From an uncultured Draconibacterium sp. (GTDB lineage Bacteria; Bacteroidota; Bacteroidia; Bacteroidales; Prolixibacteraceae): a stretch of 64,000 nt of DNA. The stretch lies in NCBI RefSeq assembly GCF_913060805.1, contig NZ_CAJXTC010000008.1, forward strand, positions 1 to 64,000, read 5' to 3'. A model generated the notes under the pieces. It worked only from the letters and a program-made list of their open reading frames with translations, ran no database searches and was not told the DNA's origin. A program made the translations under genes and the position numbers. Position 1 is the first letter of the stretch. The number at the start of each line of letters is the position of its first letter. Shown in pieces: positions 9,220 to 17,649 of the stretch.

Positions 9220-9528
9220 ATGAAGAAAGAAATATTTCAATCCAGGTTTTTTAAAACCATAGGCAATAAATTTGTCATTGTCAGTATACTTTTTGCTGTC
9301 TGGATAATATTTTTTGACGAGAACAGCATTGTTTCTCATGTAAAAAGCAAGCGTCAGCTGAATGAGTTGAAGCAACAAAAAGAGTATTACCAGGAACGAA
9401 TTGTCTCCGACAGACAAAAACTTCAGGACCTGAATAAAGGAAAAGAGGAACTCGAAAAATTTGCCCGCGAACAGTACCAGATGTCAAAACCCGACGAAGA
9501 TGTTTTCATTATTGTTGAAGAAGAGTAG
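9220..9528 (+). CDS. FtsB/DivIC-like septum formation initiator protein
   Basis: This is a 102-residue bitopic protein of the septum formation initiator (FtsB/DivIC) family. It has a short cytoplasmic N-terminus and one membrane helix (about KFVIVSILFAVWIIFF). A periplasmic coiled coil follows (QLNELKQQKEYYQERI to KGKEELEKFAREQYQM), where LEKFAREQY is the family signature. FtsB-like proteins bridge FtsL and FtsQ in the divisome. A TTG at 9211 is in frame, but the ATG at 9220 is preferred because it gives the usual MKKE start and lies just after a good -7 element. Confidence 0.86.
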   Translation: MKKEIFQSRFFKTIGNKFVIVSILFAVWIIFFDENSIVSHVKSKRQLNELKQQKEYYQERIVSDRQKLQDLNKGKEELEKFAREQYQMSKPDEDVFIIVEEE

Positions 9529-9651
9529 ATCAACTTTTGGTAAACAATAATTTCCCTCAACTAGAACATTCTGTTAATAAATCCGTTACAAAGTAGTGTA
9601 AGATAAACAGCTATTTGATAGCCAGCATAAATTTCTTATATTGCTTTTACA

Positions 9652-10242
9652 ATGAACGAGAATCTTGACATATTCAAAATAAAATCGAACAACATTGCAC
9701 CGCAAAAAGGGCGAATTTTGATTGCTGAACCATTTTTGTCCGGCAATTATTTCAACCGTTCTGTGGTTTTTTTGGTTGCCTACAGTAAAAAAGGCGCGGT
9801 GGGTTTTATTCTGAATAAAAAGGTCGATTTTCCGGTGCAGGATGCTTTCCCCGATTTCCCTGATTTTAATGCCGATGTTTATCTCGGAGGACCTGTTTCT
9901 ACTGATTCGGTGTATTTTATCCATAAACTTGGCGATAAACTTCCGGGCAGTATTCATGTAATGGGCGACTTGTATTGGGGCGGCGATTTTGAAGTGTTGA
10001 AAAGAGATATTCGCAGCGGAAAGATAAATTCTTCAGATATCCGCTTTTTCCTTGGTTATTCGGGCTGGGATGGCGGTCAGCTGGAAGACGAACTAAAAGA
10101 AGATTCGTGGTTGGTAACCGATGTTGAGCAAAACGAAGTAATGAAAGATTTGAGTGAATCTTCGTGGTTCGATTTTGTGAAAAAGGCCGGTAACCGTTAT
10201 TCCGTTTGGGAGAATTTCCCAGAGAATCCTGCGCTTAATTAA
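9652..10242 (+). CDS. YqgE/AlgH family protein
   Basis: This is a 196-residue member of the YqgE/AlgH (UPF0301) family. Signatures visible are GRILIAEPFLSGNYFNRSV near the N-terminus, GAVGFILNK, VYLGGPVSTDSVYFIH and the C-terminal FLGYSGWDGGQLEDELKEDSW. The molecular role of the family is not settled. AlgH was named for an effect on alginate regulation in Pseudomonas. The gene is convergent with the class IV aminotransferase-like gene, with only 7 bp between the two stop codons. Confidence 0.92.
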   Translation: MNENLDIFKIKSNNIAPQKGRILIAEPFLSGNYFNRSVVFLVAYSKKGAVGFILNKKVDFPVQDAFPDFPDFNADVYLGGPVSTDSVYFIHKLGDKLPGSIHVMGDLYWGGDFEVLKRDIRSGKINSSDIRFFLGYSGWDGGQLEDELKEDSWLVTDVEQNEVMKDLSESSWFDFVKKAGNRYSVWENFPENPALN

Positions 10243-10249
10243 ACCATTT

Positions 10250-11086
10250 TCATTTCTGATTTTCAGTTTTCTTTTCTAAAAACTTATTTAACGAGGCATA
10301 AATCCGGTCGGTGTATTGGTGCACGTATCTACGGTTTTCAAATCCTAAAACCCACTGTATTCCCTGCGCTTCAGAGGCAAAGAATATTTCATCCATCTGC
10401 AAAAGATGTTTCGTTTCCAGGTCATCTGCTTCAACGACTTTCATGTTCAAATCATTGGCTATCCGAATAACTTCCGGACGAATTGTATCGGAGTAACACC
10501 CGGTGTTTATTGATGGTGTAAAAAGAATATTATCCTTTACCATAAATACATTGGAGGCAATGCCCTCGCACACCATATCCTTTTCATTTAGAATAACTGC
10601 CGCCCGATTGGTGTTATCCGTAATTTCAGCACGAACCTGTTTCCATAATGTTGCTTTCCCAAATCTCGAATTGTTGTTTCGCGAGTAACTTAACAATTTA
10701 GAATCTGAAATACTGATAAGCAATCCTTGCTCATTTATCTGGAAATCGAAATCTTCAAAAGCTTTACAGGTAACCAGGTAATCGATTTTATCATCAGCGA
10801 TAAAAAACTGAAAAGTAATGAGTCCTGTTCGGTAAAAACGGTTTTTATTGAGCGTCCGTTTTAACAGCCGGAATAATTCACGGCGGTTTTTAAAAAGGTC
10901 CGGAAGATCGTGTCCCAGCGTTTTGAATTCTAATTCCAGGATGTCCAGGTTTTCGTCGAGCAAAGGAATACCACCAAACCCAAACCAAATGCTGTGTTTG
11001 TACACTTCAGGGGTGCTTAACAGAAATGGTGTAAGGTTGGTTTCTGCTTCTTTTAAAATTTGATTATTTACAAGCAGGTAGGCCAT
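10250..11086 (-). CDS. Class IV aminotransferase-like protein (PabC/IlvE fold), possibly atypical
   Basis: This 278-aa protein belongs to the fold-type IV PLP enzymes (aminodeoxychorismate lyase / branched-chain aminotransferase). The C-terminal half is canonical: CEGIASNVFMVKDNILFTP with conserved Glu174, GCYSDTIRPEVIRIA and MDEIFFASEAQGI. The PLP lysine should lie roughly 33 residues before that glutamate. The stretch there reads SYSRNNNSRFGK, so only Lys144 is near, about three residues away from the expected place. The usual GLFET-type motif near residue 35 is also altered (WFGFGGIP). It may be a divergent PabC or a non-catalytic relative. It is the last gene of the AMP nucleosidase-holA-rhomboid operon. 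Confidence 0.75.
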   Translation of the reverse strand: MAYLLVNNQILKEAETNLTPFLLSTPEVYKHSIWFGFGGIPLLDENLDILELEFKTLGHDLPDLFKNRRELFRLLKRTLNKNRFYRTGLITFQFFIADDKIDYLVTCKAFEDFDFQINEQGLLISISDSKLLSYSRNNNSRFGKATLWKQVRAEITDNTNRAAVILNEKDMVCEGIASNVFMVKDNILFTPSINTGCYSDTIRPEVIRIANDLNMKVVEADDLETKHLLQMDEIFFASEAQGIQWVLGFENRRYVHQYTDRIYASLNKFLEKKTENQK

Positions 11087-11089
11087 AAA

Positions 11090-11701
11090 TTACAGGAACG
11101 AAAACAGGTTGTCGATAAAGCGGGTGAATAAATCCGGCTTCAGCAAAATCGGGAAAATGAACCCAAAAACGGCTCCCAGAAAGTGGGCGTCGTGTGCTAC
11201 GTTGTCCGATTGTCGTTTACTCATTTGATACGAGTAAAAAAGGTAACCGGCAGCAAACAAAATACCTGGAATAGGTATAACTGCAAATAAATACAGTGGC
11301 TCCCATGGCTGGAAAAATATAGTTGCAAAAAGCACTGCAGATACAGCTCCCGAAGCGCCAACTGCATTGTAGTAATAGTTGTTTTTATGCTTTATCAGGC
11401 TCCAAATATTCGAGGCCAAAATACCGCCAAAATATAGCAGCAGAAAATAAGCCGTGGCTTTATTTCCAAAATAATAGCCAAAATAAAGAACCGTATTTCG
11501 TCCGAAAAAATACAGCACCAGCATGTTTACGCCCAAATGTGCCCAACTGGCATGAATAAAGGCGTGACTCACCAATCGGTAGTATTCTTTGCGGTGAATA
11601 ATTTGCGCCGCATTAAACTGCAGCTTTGCCGATAACTCGCGGTTTTGAAAGGCAATATATGAAATAACGGCAGTTACGCCGATGATAAACCAAACTATCA
11701 T
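11090..11701 (-). CDS. Rhomboid family intramembrane serine protease
   Basis: This is a 203-residue six-helix membrane protease that cleaves single-pass substrates within the bilayer. The catalytic serine sits in GASGAVSAVLF and the catalytic histidine in HDAHFLGAVFGF. The HASWAHLGVNMLVLYFFG segment is the conserved H-x(n)-H..N region of helix 2. No extra soluble domain is present. Its ATG overlaps the holA stop codon by one base (TAATG), and the next gene starts 3 bp after its own stop, so it is translationally coupled in the operon. The substrate is unknown. Confidence 0.93.
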   Translation of the reverse strand: MIVWFIIGVTAVISYIAFQNRELSAKLQFNAAQIIHRKEYYRLVSHAFIHASWAHLGVNMLVLYFFGRNTVLYFGYYFGNKATAYFLLLYFGGILASNIWSLIKHKNNYYYNAVGASGAVSAVLFATIFFQPWEPLYLFAVIPIPGILFAAGYLFYSYQMSKRQSDNVAHDAHFLGAVFGFIFPILLKPDLFTRFIDNLFSFL

Positions 11702-12702
11702 TAGTGTAAAATTTTATAGATCATTTCCTTTTGCAGGTCTCCGGTTTCAACCATTGTTGACACATTGAACCCTTTACTTTTCATGTCGTACTCACGCAAA
11801 ATACCCATTATTTCGTACAGCTTGGTAGGAGAGTAGCGCTTGGCTGCAGACACATAATCTTTTACAAAGAAAGGATGAACGCGAAGCTCGGCAGCAACAT
11901 TTCGTTCCGATTTATTTTTAAGGAAATGGTAGGTAAAAAGTTTCGAAAAATAGAAATACAAACCGGCCACAGTTTTCTGTATCGGATTTAAAGTTGGATT
12001 AGAACCAAAATAATTAATGATCCGGTTGGCTTTTAATACGTTCTTTTCACCCAGTGCATTCTGAAGCTCCAGAATATTAAACTCTTTGCTAAGGCCGATA
12101 TTTTTTTCAATATGATCAGGCGTGATTTTGGTAGTGTCTTTTACGGCAATTACCAGTTTATTCAATTCGTTGGCAATTTTGCTTAAATCCGTACCCAAAT
12201 ACGAAGTCAGTAACAACGCCGCTTGTGGCGTTATGGTGTAATTATGACGTTTCAAAAAGCCATCTATCCAACCTGGTATTTTGTTTTCGTACAGTTTTTT
12301 TGAAGTAAAAAGTACACCATTCTTTTTTATGGCTTTGGCCAGTTTTGTTCTCGAATCGAGGTTTTTGTATTTGTAAGCCAACACCAAAATTGTTGAAGCC
12401 AGCGGCTTTTCGGCATACGATGTCAGCGTATCGATTTTGCTCAGACTTTGTGCCTCTTTTACAATAATTACCTGCTTGCTGGCCATCATCGGAAAACGCA
12501 ACGATGCTTCAACTATCGTAACCGGATCGGAATCTTTGCCATAAAATATGGTTTGGTTAAACCCTTTTTCGGCATCCGTCAGCACATTGTCTTCAATGTA
12601 ATCCGAAATCTCATCAATAAAATAAGCCTCTTCACCCTGAAGCAAATAAATAGGGTGGTAGATGCATTTTTTCAAATTGTGCAGTATGTCGCTATACTCC
12701 AT
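11701..12702 (-). CDS. holA: DNA polymerase III subunit delta
   Basis: HolA is the clamp-loader delta subunit (333 aa) that opens the beta sliding clamp. The N-terminus (CIYHPIYLLQGEEAYFIDEI) matches the family opening. The AAA+-like middle carries RFPMMASKQVIIVKEAQSL, and the SYLGTDLSKIANELNKLVI helix pair is characteristic of lid domain II. The C-terminal collar domain covers roughly residues 210-333. It starts 1 bp after the AMP nucleosidase stop codon and overlaps the rhomboid start. Confidence 0.94.
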   Translation of the reverse strand: MEYSDILHNLKKCIYHPIYLLQGEEAYFIDEISDYIEDNVLTDAEKGFNQTIFYGKDSDPVTIVEASLRFPMMASKQVIIVKEAQSLSKIDTLTSYAEKPLASTILVLAYKYKNLDSRTKLAKAIKKNGVLFTSKKLYENKIPGWIDGFLKRHNYTITPQAALLLTSYLGTDLSKIANELNKLVIAVKDTTKITPDHIEKNIGLSKEFNILELQNALGEKNVLKANRIINYFGSNPTLNPIQKTVAGLYFYFSKLFTYHFLKNKSERNVAAELRVHPFFVKDYVSAAKRYSPTKLYEIMGILREYDMKSKGFNVSTMVETGDLQKEMIYKILH

Positions 12703-12703
12703 T

Positions 12704-13474
12704 TTAGAATCGTAAGTGTTTTACAGAAAGTCCGTGGTTTTTAATTTCCAGCAATGCATCGATACCGGCTTGAATATGTCTCTCTACATACGAAGACGAA
12801 ACATATTGATCGCTTTTGTCGGTTTTTACGCCGGTAGAAATCATAGGCTGATCGGAAACCAGTAACAAAACGCCGGTAGGTATTTGGTTGGCGAAACCAA
12901 CGGTAAACAGGGTTGCTGTTTCCATATCGACAGCCATTGCCCGTGTTTTTTTGAGGTATTTTTTAAATCGATCGTCGTATTCCCAAACCCGGCGGTTAGT
13001 TGTAAAAACAACGCCTGTCCAGTAATCCTGCTCCGAATTTCGAAGAATATGAGAAACCGCACGCTGCAGGTTAAAAGCGGGAAGCGCCGGAACTTCCGGT
13101 GGCAGGTAATCTGCCGATGTTCCGTCGCTACGAATGGCGGCAATCGGCAGAATAAAATCACCCAGTTGATTTTTCTTTTTTAAACCACCACATTTTCCCA
13201 GGAACAAAACAGCTTTTGGATGAATTGCACTCAACAAATCCATTACTGTGGCTGCGTTAGGACTTCCCATTCCAAAATTGATCATGGTAATTCCTTCGGC
13301 AGTTGCACTGGGCATATTCTTATCAGTTCCTTCAACCGGAACCTCAAATTTTCGTGCAAATCGTTCTACGTAATCCTGAAAATTAGTGAGCAAAATATAC
13401 TTGCCAATTTCATCGAGCTTTTTACCGGTATATCGCGGTAGCCAGTTGTCAACAATTTCTTTTTTCGTCTTCAT
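12704..13474 (-). CDS. amn: AMP nucleosidase
   Basis: This 256-aa protein hydrolyses AMP to adenine and ribose 5-phosphate, and belongs to the PNP/UDP phosphorylase fold. Visible motifs include GITMINFGMGSPNAATVMDL (phosphate/ribose side), AVLFLGKCGGLK, and AVDMETATLFTVGF, whose acidic residue contacts ribose, followed by LLLVSDQPM. An upstream in-frame ATG at 13513 exists. The start at 13474 (MKTKKEIVDNWLPRYTG) is chosen because that is the usual N-terminus of short Bacteroidota AMP nucleosidases. First gene of the operon with holA. Confidence 0.9.
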   Translation of the reverse strand: MKTKKEIVDNWLPRYTGKKLDEIGKYILLTNFQDYVERFARKFEVPVEGTDKNMPSATAEGITMINFGMGSPNAATVMDLLSAIHPKAVLFLGKCGGLKKKNQLGDFILPIAAIRSDGTSADYLPPEVPALPAFNLQRAVSHILRNSEQDYWTGVVFTTNRRVWEYDDRFKKYLKKTRAMAVDMETATLFTVGFANQIPTGVLLLVSDQPMISTGVKTDKSDQYVSSSYVERHIQAGIDALLEIKNHGLSVKHLRF

Positions 13475-13531
13475 AAGCTGAATTATTCTACCTTTGAACA
13501 AATAGGAATACAATTGGTTTTAAGGCGAACA

Positions 13532-13562
13532 CAAATGTACATTTTTAGTGCTCGCCAGCCAA
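13532..13562 (-). promoter_or_regulatory. Predicted promoter of the amn-holA operon
   Basis: On the minus strand TTG (13560-13562) and TACATTTG (13532-13539) are 20 bp apart, the same geometry as the nqr promoter. The leader before the ATG at 13474 would be about 50 nt. The element lies in the gap between divergent genes. Confidence 0.55.
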
Positions 13563-13590
13563 GTTGAGTTAATAAGTTATTGAGAAGATT

Positions 13591-14031
13591 ATGTACAAAC
13601 TGAATTTGCCGGAATATGCTTTCCGAACAAAAACAGAAAATAGTAAGACCTTCATATTTGATTCGATCCGGAAAAAATTTGTGGTGCTGACGCCGGAAGA
13701 GTGGGTGCGCCAGAATTTTATTCAATACTTGATACAGGAAAAGAACTATCCGCAGAATTTAATGGCTGTGGAAAAGCAAATAAAAGTAAATCAACAACAA
13801 CGCCGTTTTGATTTGCTTATCTATCAACGCAACGGAAATCCACATTTAATCGCTGAATTTAAGGCGCCAAACGTGAAAATTACTCAAAATGCTTTTGATC
13901 AGGTAGTGCGCTACAATATGGCTTTACGTGTTGAAAGGGTTGTGGTGTCGAACGGAATGCAGCATTTTGCCTGTGAGATCGATTATGAAAAGAACAGCTA
14001 TTCTTTTTTGAAAGAAATTCCGGTATTTTGA
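13591..14031 (+). CDS. Small HsdR-N-terminal-like nuclease-fold protein
   Basis: This 146-residue protein resembles the stand-alone type I restriction R-subunit N-terminal domain (HSDR_N_2) common in Bacteroidota. The PD-(D/E)XK core is visible: a helix with TPEEWVRQNFIQYLI, QQRRFDLLIYQ with the metal-binding Asp, and LIAEFKAPN giving the E-x-K pair. A QVVRYNMALRVERVVVSNG helix-strand follows. It lacks helicase domains, and there are no hsdM or hsdS genes nearby, so it is not a restriction system. Its position opposite holA is common in the phylum. The cellular role is unknown; nuclease activity is possible but not shown. Confidence 0.82.
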   Translation: MYKLNLPEYAFRTKTENSKTFIFDSIRKKFVVLTPEEWVRQNFIQYLIQEKNYPQNLMAVEKQIKVNQQQRRFDLLIYQRNGNPHLIAEFKAPNVKITQNAFDQVVRYNMALRVERVVVSNGMQHFACEIDYEKNSYSFLKEIPVF

Positions 14032-14041
14032 ATTATTCTTT

Positions 14042-14181
14042 GCACCGTTCTTTAGAGCGGTGTTAAGTAACAAAGATGGCAACAATGATTTTTTAGGATT
14101 TTGGTAAATTTCAAATTGCCAAAATCCTAAAAAATCAGATTAAGGTAGAATATTCCAGGTCACCGCCTTGAAAGACGGTGC
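14042..14181. repeat. REPIN-like palindromic intergenic element
   Basis: This 140-bp nested palindrome lies between convergent genes. The outer arms (14042-14062 and 14161-14181, 21 nt each) are near-perfect inverted copies of each other. Each also folds by itself (CACCG...CGGTG). Inside, 14086-14104 and 14119-14137 form a perfect 19-bp inverted repeat around a 14-nt spacer. Flanking T/A tracts (TTTGCACCG on one side, CGGTGCAAA on the other) are also mirrored. The layout of paired small hairpins in inverse orientation resembles REP doublets (REPINs) mobilised by RAYT-type IS200-like transposases. No such transposase is in the window. Confidence 0.65.
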
Positions 14182-14225
14182 AAAAAAATTATTGGTCGTG
14201 AATGAGTCTTGGGATTGAATGAATT

Positions 14226-14753
14226 TTACCCCAGAAACTTCTGATAAAACAGCTCATCTTTCCAGCCGGAGAAAGTTTTGATCCAGTCTTTTTTGACGCC
14301 GCTACGGGAAAAACCTGCTTTTTCGAATAACTGTATACTGCCCCAATTATCGGAAGTAATGTTGGCGTATAATTGCCTTAATCCCAGAAATTCGAATGCG
14401 TAACCGGATAAAGCGTTGAGGGCATCGCCGGCGTAACCTTTTTTACGGTCGTCGCTTTTATGAATAAGAATACCAACTCCGGCCCGCATGTGGAACGGCT
14501 CAAAGTCAAAAAGGTCAATGGCGCCAACAGGCTTTTTGTCTGTGGTTTCGATAACCAAACGAAGCTGTTTGGTTTCGTAAATATCTTTTGCCGACTCTAA
14601 CAGGTACTGGGCAAGAATGTGTTTCGAGAAAGGAGTTTTGGTGTTACTTACTTCCCAAATTTCGGTATTGTTTTCCCATTGGTACAACAGGTCAATATCT
14701 TCCGGTTCAAGGGGCCTGAGTATTATTTTTCCAAAGCTTAGTTTTTCCTTCAT
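14226..14753 (-). CDS. GNAT family N-acetyltransferase (RimJ/RimL-like)
   Basis: This is a 175-residue GNAT acyltransferase. The start ILRPLEPEDIDLLYQWENN is the typical RimL/SpeG-like opening. DRKKGYAGDALNALSGYAF is the acetyl-CoA pyrophosphate-binding motif A (R-x-x-G-x-A). YANITSDNWGSIQLFEKAGF is motif B with the conserved N-x-x-S-x-x-L-x-x-x-x-G-F pattern. The acceptor could be a protein N-terminus, an amino acid or a polyamine, and cannot be told from sequence. It lies 17 bp downstream of the GT2-fusion gene and probably shares its transcript. Confidence 0.88.
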   Translation of the reverse strand: MKEKLSFGKIILRPLEPEDIDLLYQWENNTEIWEVSNTKTPFSKHILAQYLLESAKDIYETKQLRLVIETTDKKPVGAIDLFDFEPFHMRAGVGILIHKSDDRKKGYAGDALNALSGYAFEFLGLRQLYANITSDNWGSIQLFEKAGFSRSGVKKDWIKTFSGWKDELFYQKFLG

Positions 14754-14770
14754 CTTCTTTGTTTTGGTGA

Positions 14771-16726
14771 TTACCTGTCAAGGTGTTTCCAGCCTTTTAA
14801 CAAAAGCTCAACGTCCGACAATAAATTGTAATCCTTTGCATATAATCGGTTTAATTGAACTGATTTTTCTTTATCCAACTCTAATCCCGGAAATCGATCT
14901 CCCGGATGTAAAATTCCTTCTTTTAGCGTTGGAAGTTTGCTTTCTTCAGCGGCGTTTGGAATGTATCCGATCCAGGATTTTTTCCCTACAATTACCTTGA
15001 AAATATTTTTGATAAAGTTTCCTTTGTTTCCGGTGAACCAGATTAAAACCGGGCTCAGGATTAAAATCAGTGTTGCCGAAACCAGATCCAGGAATCGTTT
15101 TTTACGCTTGTTGCCGGATTTTGAAATAGCATTCAAATTCACCACATAAAGATCGCCGGCAGTATGAATGGAATTACTTCCGATAATACTTGCACTTTCC
15201 GGTGGCGCAATTTTGTAATCAATATCTAATCGGCTCAAATCAAGCATTGCTTTAATGATATCGGCCGAACTGATGTTTTCAGCACAAAAAACAATCTCAT
15301 CAATGCGGTTAATCCGAATGATCTCCTCCAATTGGCTCAACTCGCCCATGTAATTCTGACCTTTATCGCTGCTGTCGAGGGCAATAAAACCGGCCATCTG
15401 CGATCGAATCCGGGTTTCTTCCAAAATCTGTTGAACGCGGCGTGCCTCTTTCGAATGTCCGACAATGGCAATTTTTCGGGTACGTTGCGAGTTAAGTCGG
15501 AAATCGCTTATTTTAAACCAGTGCCCCAGTAAACGGTAAGCGATAAGTATGACTCCCGACCAAGCTGTGCCTAATAAAATCAAAGCGCGCGAAAAGCGGT
15601 ATTGTTCATCAACCAGCGAATACGCCAGAAGCAGCGATATTAATCCCCAAAGAATTCCCCGGCCAACTTTGTAAATGCTAACCGGCTTTATATAGCCGCC
15701 GGAAAAAAGGATTCCAAATAGAAAAAACAGACAGTAAACGGGTACCACAAATTGCATGAATTCAGGTGGGTAGTAATCGGGTTGATGAAAACGGAATTGT
15801 TCCCACGTTGGAGTGATCAGCCAGAATCCGGCGAAAATTAACAAAGCATCTACAACCGGAATATATATTTTTTGCAAAACGCGTTTTGATGCCGATAACA
15901 ACGCCCGGAAATATATGGCAAGGTTAATTAACAGCGCAAAAATACTTGCTTTACTTCCCGAAAAATGTTTCCGCGCAAAAATTACCATGGCATTGTAAAA
16001 TACCTTCACGTAGTTCAGCGAGCCCTTTTTGGTGCTTTCTCCTTTGTAATGGATAATCGTTGTTTCGGGGTAATAATAGTTTTTATATCCTCCTTTTTGA
16101 ATGCGGTACGAAAGATCAATGTCTTCGCCATACATAAAAAAGGTTTCATCAAGCAACCCAACCTTGTCGAGTGCCGATTTGCGAAGTAGCATGAAGGCTC
16201 CTGCCAGCACATCAATTTCATGAACTTCATCTTTATCCAGATAGGACAGATGATATTTCCCGAATTTCTTTGATTTCGGAAAAAGCCTCGACAAACCAAA
16301 CATTTTATAAAATGCAACCCACGGCGTTGGCAATCCTCGTTTTGATTCAGGGAGAAAAACACCCTTTCCATCGATCATTTTTACACCAAGGCCACCGGCA
16401 TCGGGGTGCGATTCCATAAAAGATATAACCTTTTCAAAAGTATCTTCCTCAACAACAGTGTCCGGATTTAACAACAAAACATATTTGCCATTCGACTGCT
16501 GAATGGCCTGATTATTAGCTCTTGAAAATCCAACATTCTCAGTGTTCTGGATGAAAGTAACATTGGGAAACTTCTCGTTTATCAACTGCGCTGAGCCATC
16601 AACCGAGTTATTATCAACAACAAAAACTTCGCCTTGTACATTCTGCAAAGCCTTCTCAACCGAGTGGAGGCATTGTTCCAGAAAATGTTTTACGTTGTAG
16701 TTGACAATAACAATTGAAATATCCAT
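14771..16726 (-). CDS. GT2 glycosyltransferase fused to a degenerate polyprenyl glycosylphosphotransferase-like region
   Basis: This is a 651-residue membrane protein. Residues 1-240 are a GT-A family 2 domain close to rhamnosyltransferase-like enzymes: SIVIVNYNVKHFLEQCL, LLLNPDTVVEEDTF as the metal-binding segment, and FFMYGEDIDLSYRIQKGG as the acceptor-base region. Residues 270-400 contain about five hydrophobic helices. Residues 410-520 form a Rossmann-like domain (RKIAIVGHSKEARRVQQIL) as in the CoA_binding_3 part of WbaP/WcaJ-type initiating transferases. The C-terminus has the KRFLDLVSATLILILSPVL helix and a DVELLLKG tail seen in sugar transferases. The catalytic core between them is missing or very reduced, so transferase activity probably rests on the GT2 part. 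Confidence 0.8.
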   Translation of the reverse strand: MDISIVIVNYNVKHFLEQCLHSVEKALQNVQGEVFVVDNNSVDGSAQLINEKFPNVTFIQNTENVGFSRANNQAIQQSNGKYVLLLNPDTVVEEDTFEKVISFMESHPDAGGLGVKMIDGKGVFLPESKRGLPTPWVAFYKMFGLSRLFPKSKKFGKYHLSYLDKDEVHEIDVLAGAFMLLRKSALDKVGLLDETFFMYGEDIDLSYRIQKGGYKNYYYPETTIIHYKGESTKKGSLNYVKVFYNAMVIFARKHFSGSKASIFALLINLAIYFRALLSASKRVLQKIYIPVVDALLIFAGFWLITPTWEQFRFHQPDYYPPEFMQFVVPVYCLFFLFGILFSGGYIKPVSIYKVGRGILWGLISLLLAYSLVDEQYRFSRALILLGTAWSGVILIAYRLLGHWFKISDFRLNSQRTRKIAIVGHSKEARRVQQILEETRIRSQMAGFIALDSSDKGQNYMGELSQLEEIIRINRIDEIVFCAENISSADIIKAMLDLSRLDIDYKIAPPESASIIGSNSIHTAGDLYVVNLNAISKSGNKRKKRFLDLVSATLILILSPVLIWFTGNKGNFIKNIFKVIVGKKSWIGYIPNAAEESKLPTLKEGILHPGDRFPGLELDKEKSVQLNRLYAKDYNLLSDVELLLKGWKHLDR

Positions 16727-16816
16727 TTTTCAGAGCTGGCATTTTCAAATCGACTGTTGCTGTATGAAGCGGCAGGCTTATGAAAACGACTTTTATAGTT
16801 GCTTAATAACGATTCT

Positions 16817-16824
16817 CAAATGTA
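16817..16824 (-). promoter_or_regulatory. Predicted -7 element for the GT2-fusion/GNAT unit
   Basis: TACATTTG on the minus strand matches TAnnTTTG. A TTCG 17 bp further upstream is a weak -33 candidate. The leader to the ATG at 16726 would be about 85 nt. Confidence 0.4.
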
Positions 16825-16871
16825 AGGTTTCCTTTTCATAACGAAAAAAATCCGCCTTTCTGATGTGAGAT

Positions 16872-17498
16872 TTATTTTCCAAGTGAACTTTCGAATGGAA
16901 CTCGGTTCATTAGAGAACGGCCAAGAGTAATCTCATCGGTGTATTCCAGTTCGTCGCCAATGGAAACACCTCGGGCCAGCGTCGAAATTTTTACTTCTTT
17001 GCCTTTTAACTTTCGATAGATGTAAAAGTTGGTGGTATCGCCTTCCATGGTGGTTGAAAGTGCGAGAATAATTTCAACCACTTTTCCCGAATCTACGCGT
17101 TCAATCAGTGAGTCGATTTCTAATTCGGCCGGCCCAATTCCATCCATCGGAGAGATTATTCCTCCCAGCACGTGGTAAAGTCCGTTAAACTGGTGAGTAT
17201 TTTCCACCGACATTACATCGCGGATATTCTCCACCACGCAAATTACACTTTCGTTGCGCGACGGATTGGAACAAATCTGGCAAGTGTCGCTATCCGAAAT
17301 GTTATGGCAAATTTTGCAGTGTTTTATTTCGTTTCGCAGTTGTATCAAGCTGTTCCCAAACGAATTAACTTCCTCTTTGTCTTGCCTTAAAAGGTGCAAA
17401 ACAAGGCGCAAAGCACTTTTTCGTCCAATGCCGGGTAGTTTCGAGAATTCGTTAACAGCGGTTTCCAGTAGTCGCGATGGATATTTGTCGATATTCAT
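16872..17498 (-). CDS. recR: Recombination mediator protein RecR
   Basis: RecR (208 aa) helps RecO/RecF load RecA at gapped DNA. The helix-hairpin-helix is [19 protein letters not shown]4 zinc finger follows ([16 protein letters not shown]), then the Toprim domain ([15 protein letters not shown]) and the C-terminal Walker-B-like [19 protein letters not shown] region. An upstream in-frame ATG at 17555 exists. The start at 17498 ([12 protein letters not shown]) is chosen because it matches the family N-terminus. A TATTTTTG -7-like element at 17504-17511 would also place transcription start at about this codon, which suggests a leaderless message. Confidence 0.95.
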   Translation of the reverse strand: MNIDKYPSRLLETAVNEFSKLPGIGRKSALRLVLHLLRQDKEEVNSFGNSLIQLRNEIKHCKICHNISDSDTCQICSNPSRNESVICVVENIRDVMSVENTHQFNGLYHVLGGIISPMDGIGPAELEIDSLIERVDSGKVVEIILALSTTMEGDTTNFYIYRKLKGKEVKISTLARGVSIGDELEYTDEITLGRSLMNRVPFESSLGK

Positions 17499-17649
17499 AA
17501 AAGCAAAAATAGTGTTGAATTTTAAAATACGATACGTGAAAGCAATTTTTCGCACAAAGCTGTTTTTTCAAGCGTTTTCATTACGGATTTTGTTGCTTCG
17601 AAACCTATTTTATGTGTATCTTATCATCATTAAATTAAAACCACAAGCG

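Noticed and set aside
13591-14031. Type I restriction-modification system
   Set aside because: Only an HsdR-N-like domain is present; no helicase, methylase or specificity gene is nearby.
14086-14137. Perfect 19-bp inverted repeat as a bidirectional terminator
   Set aside because: The T-run precedes the stem and the A-run follows it in both directions, opposite to intrinsic terminators; better explained as part of the palindromic element.
17254-17649. N-terminal extension of the barrel-protein frame into recR
   Set aside because: This part is antisense to recR, and a clear signal peptide begins at 17650.
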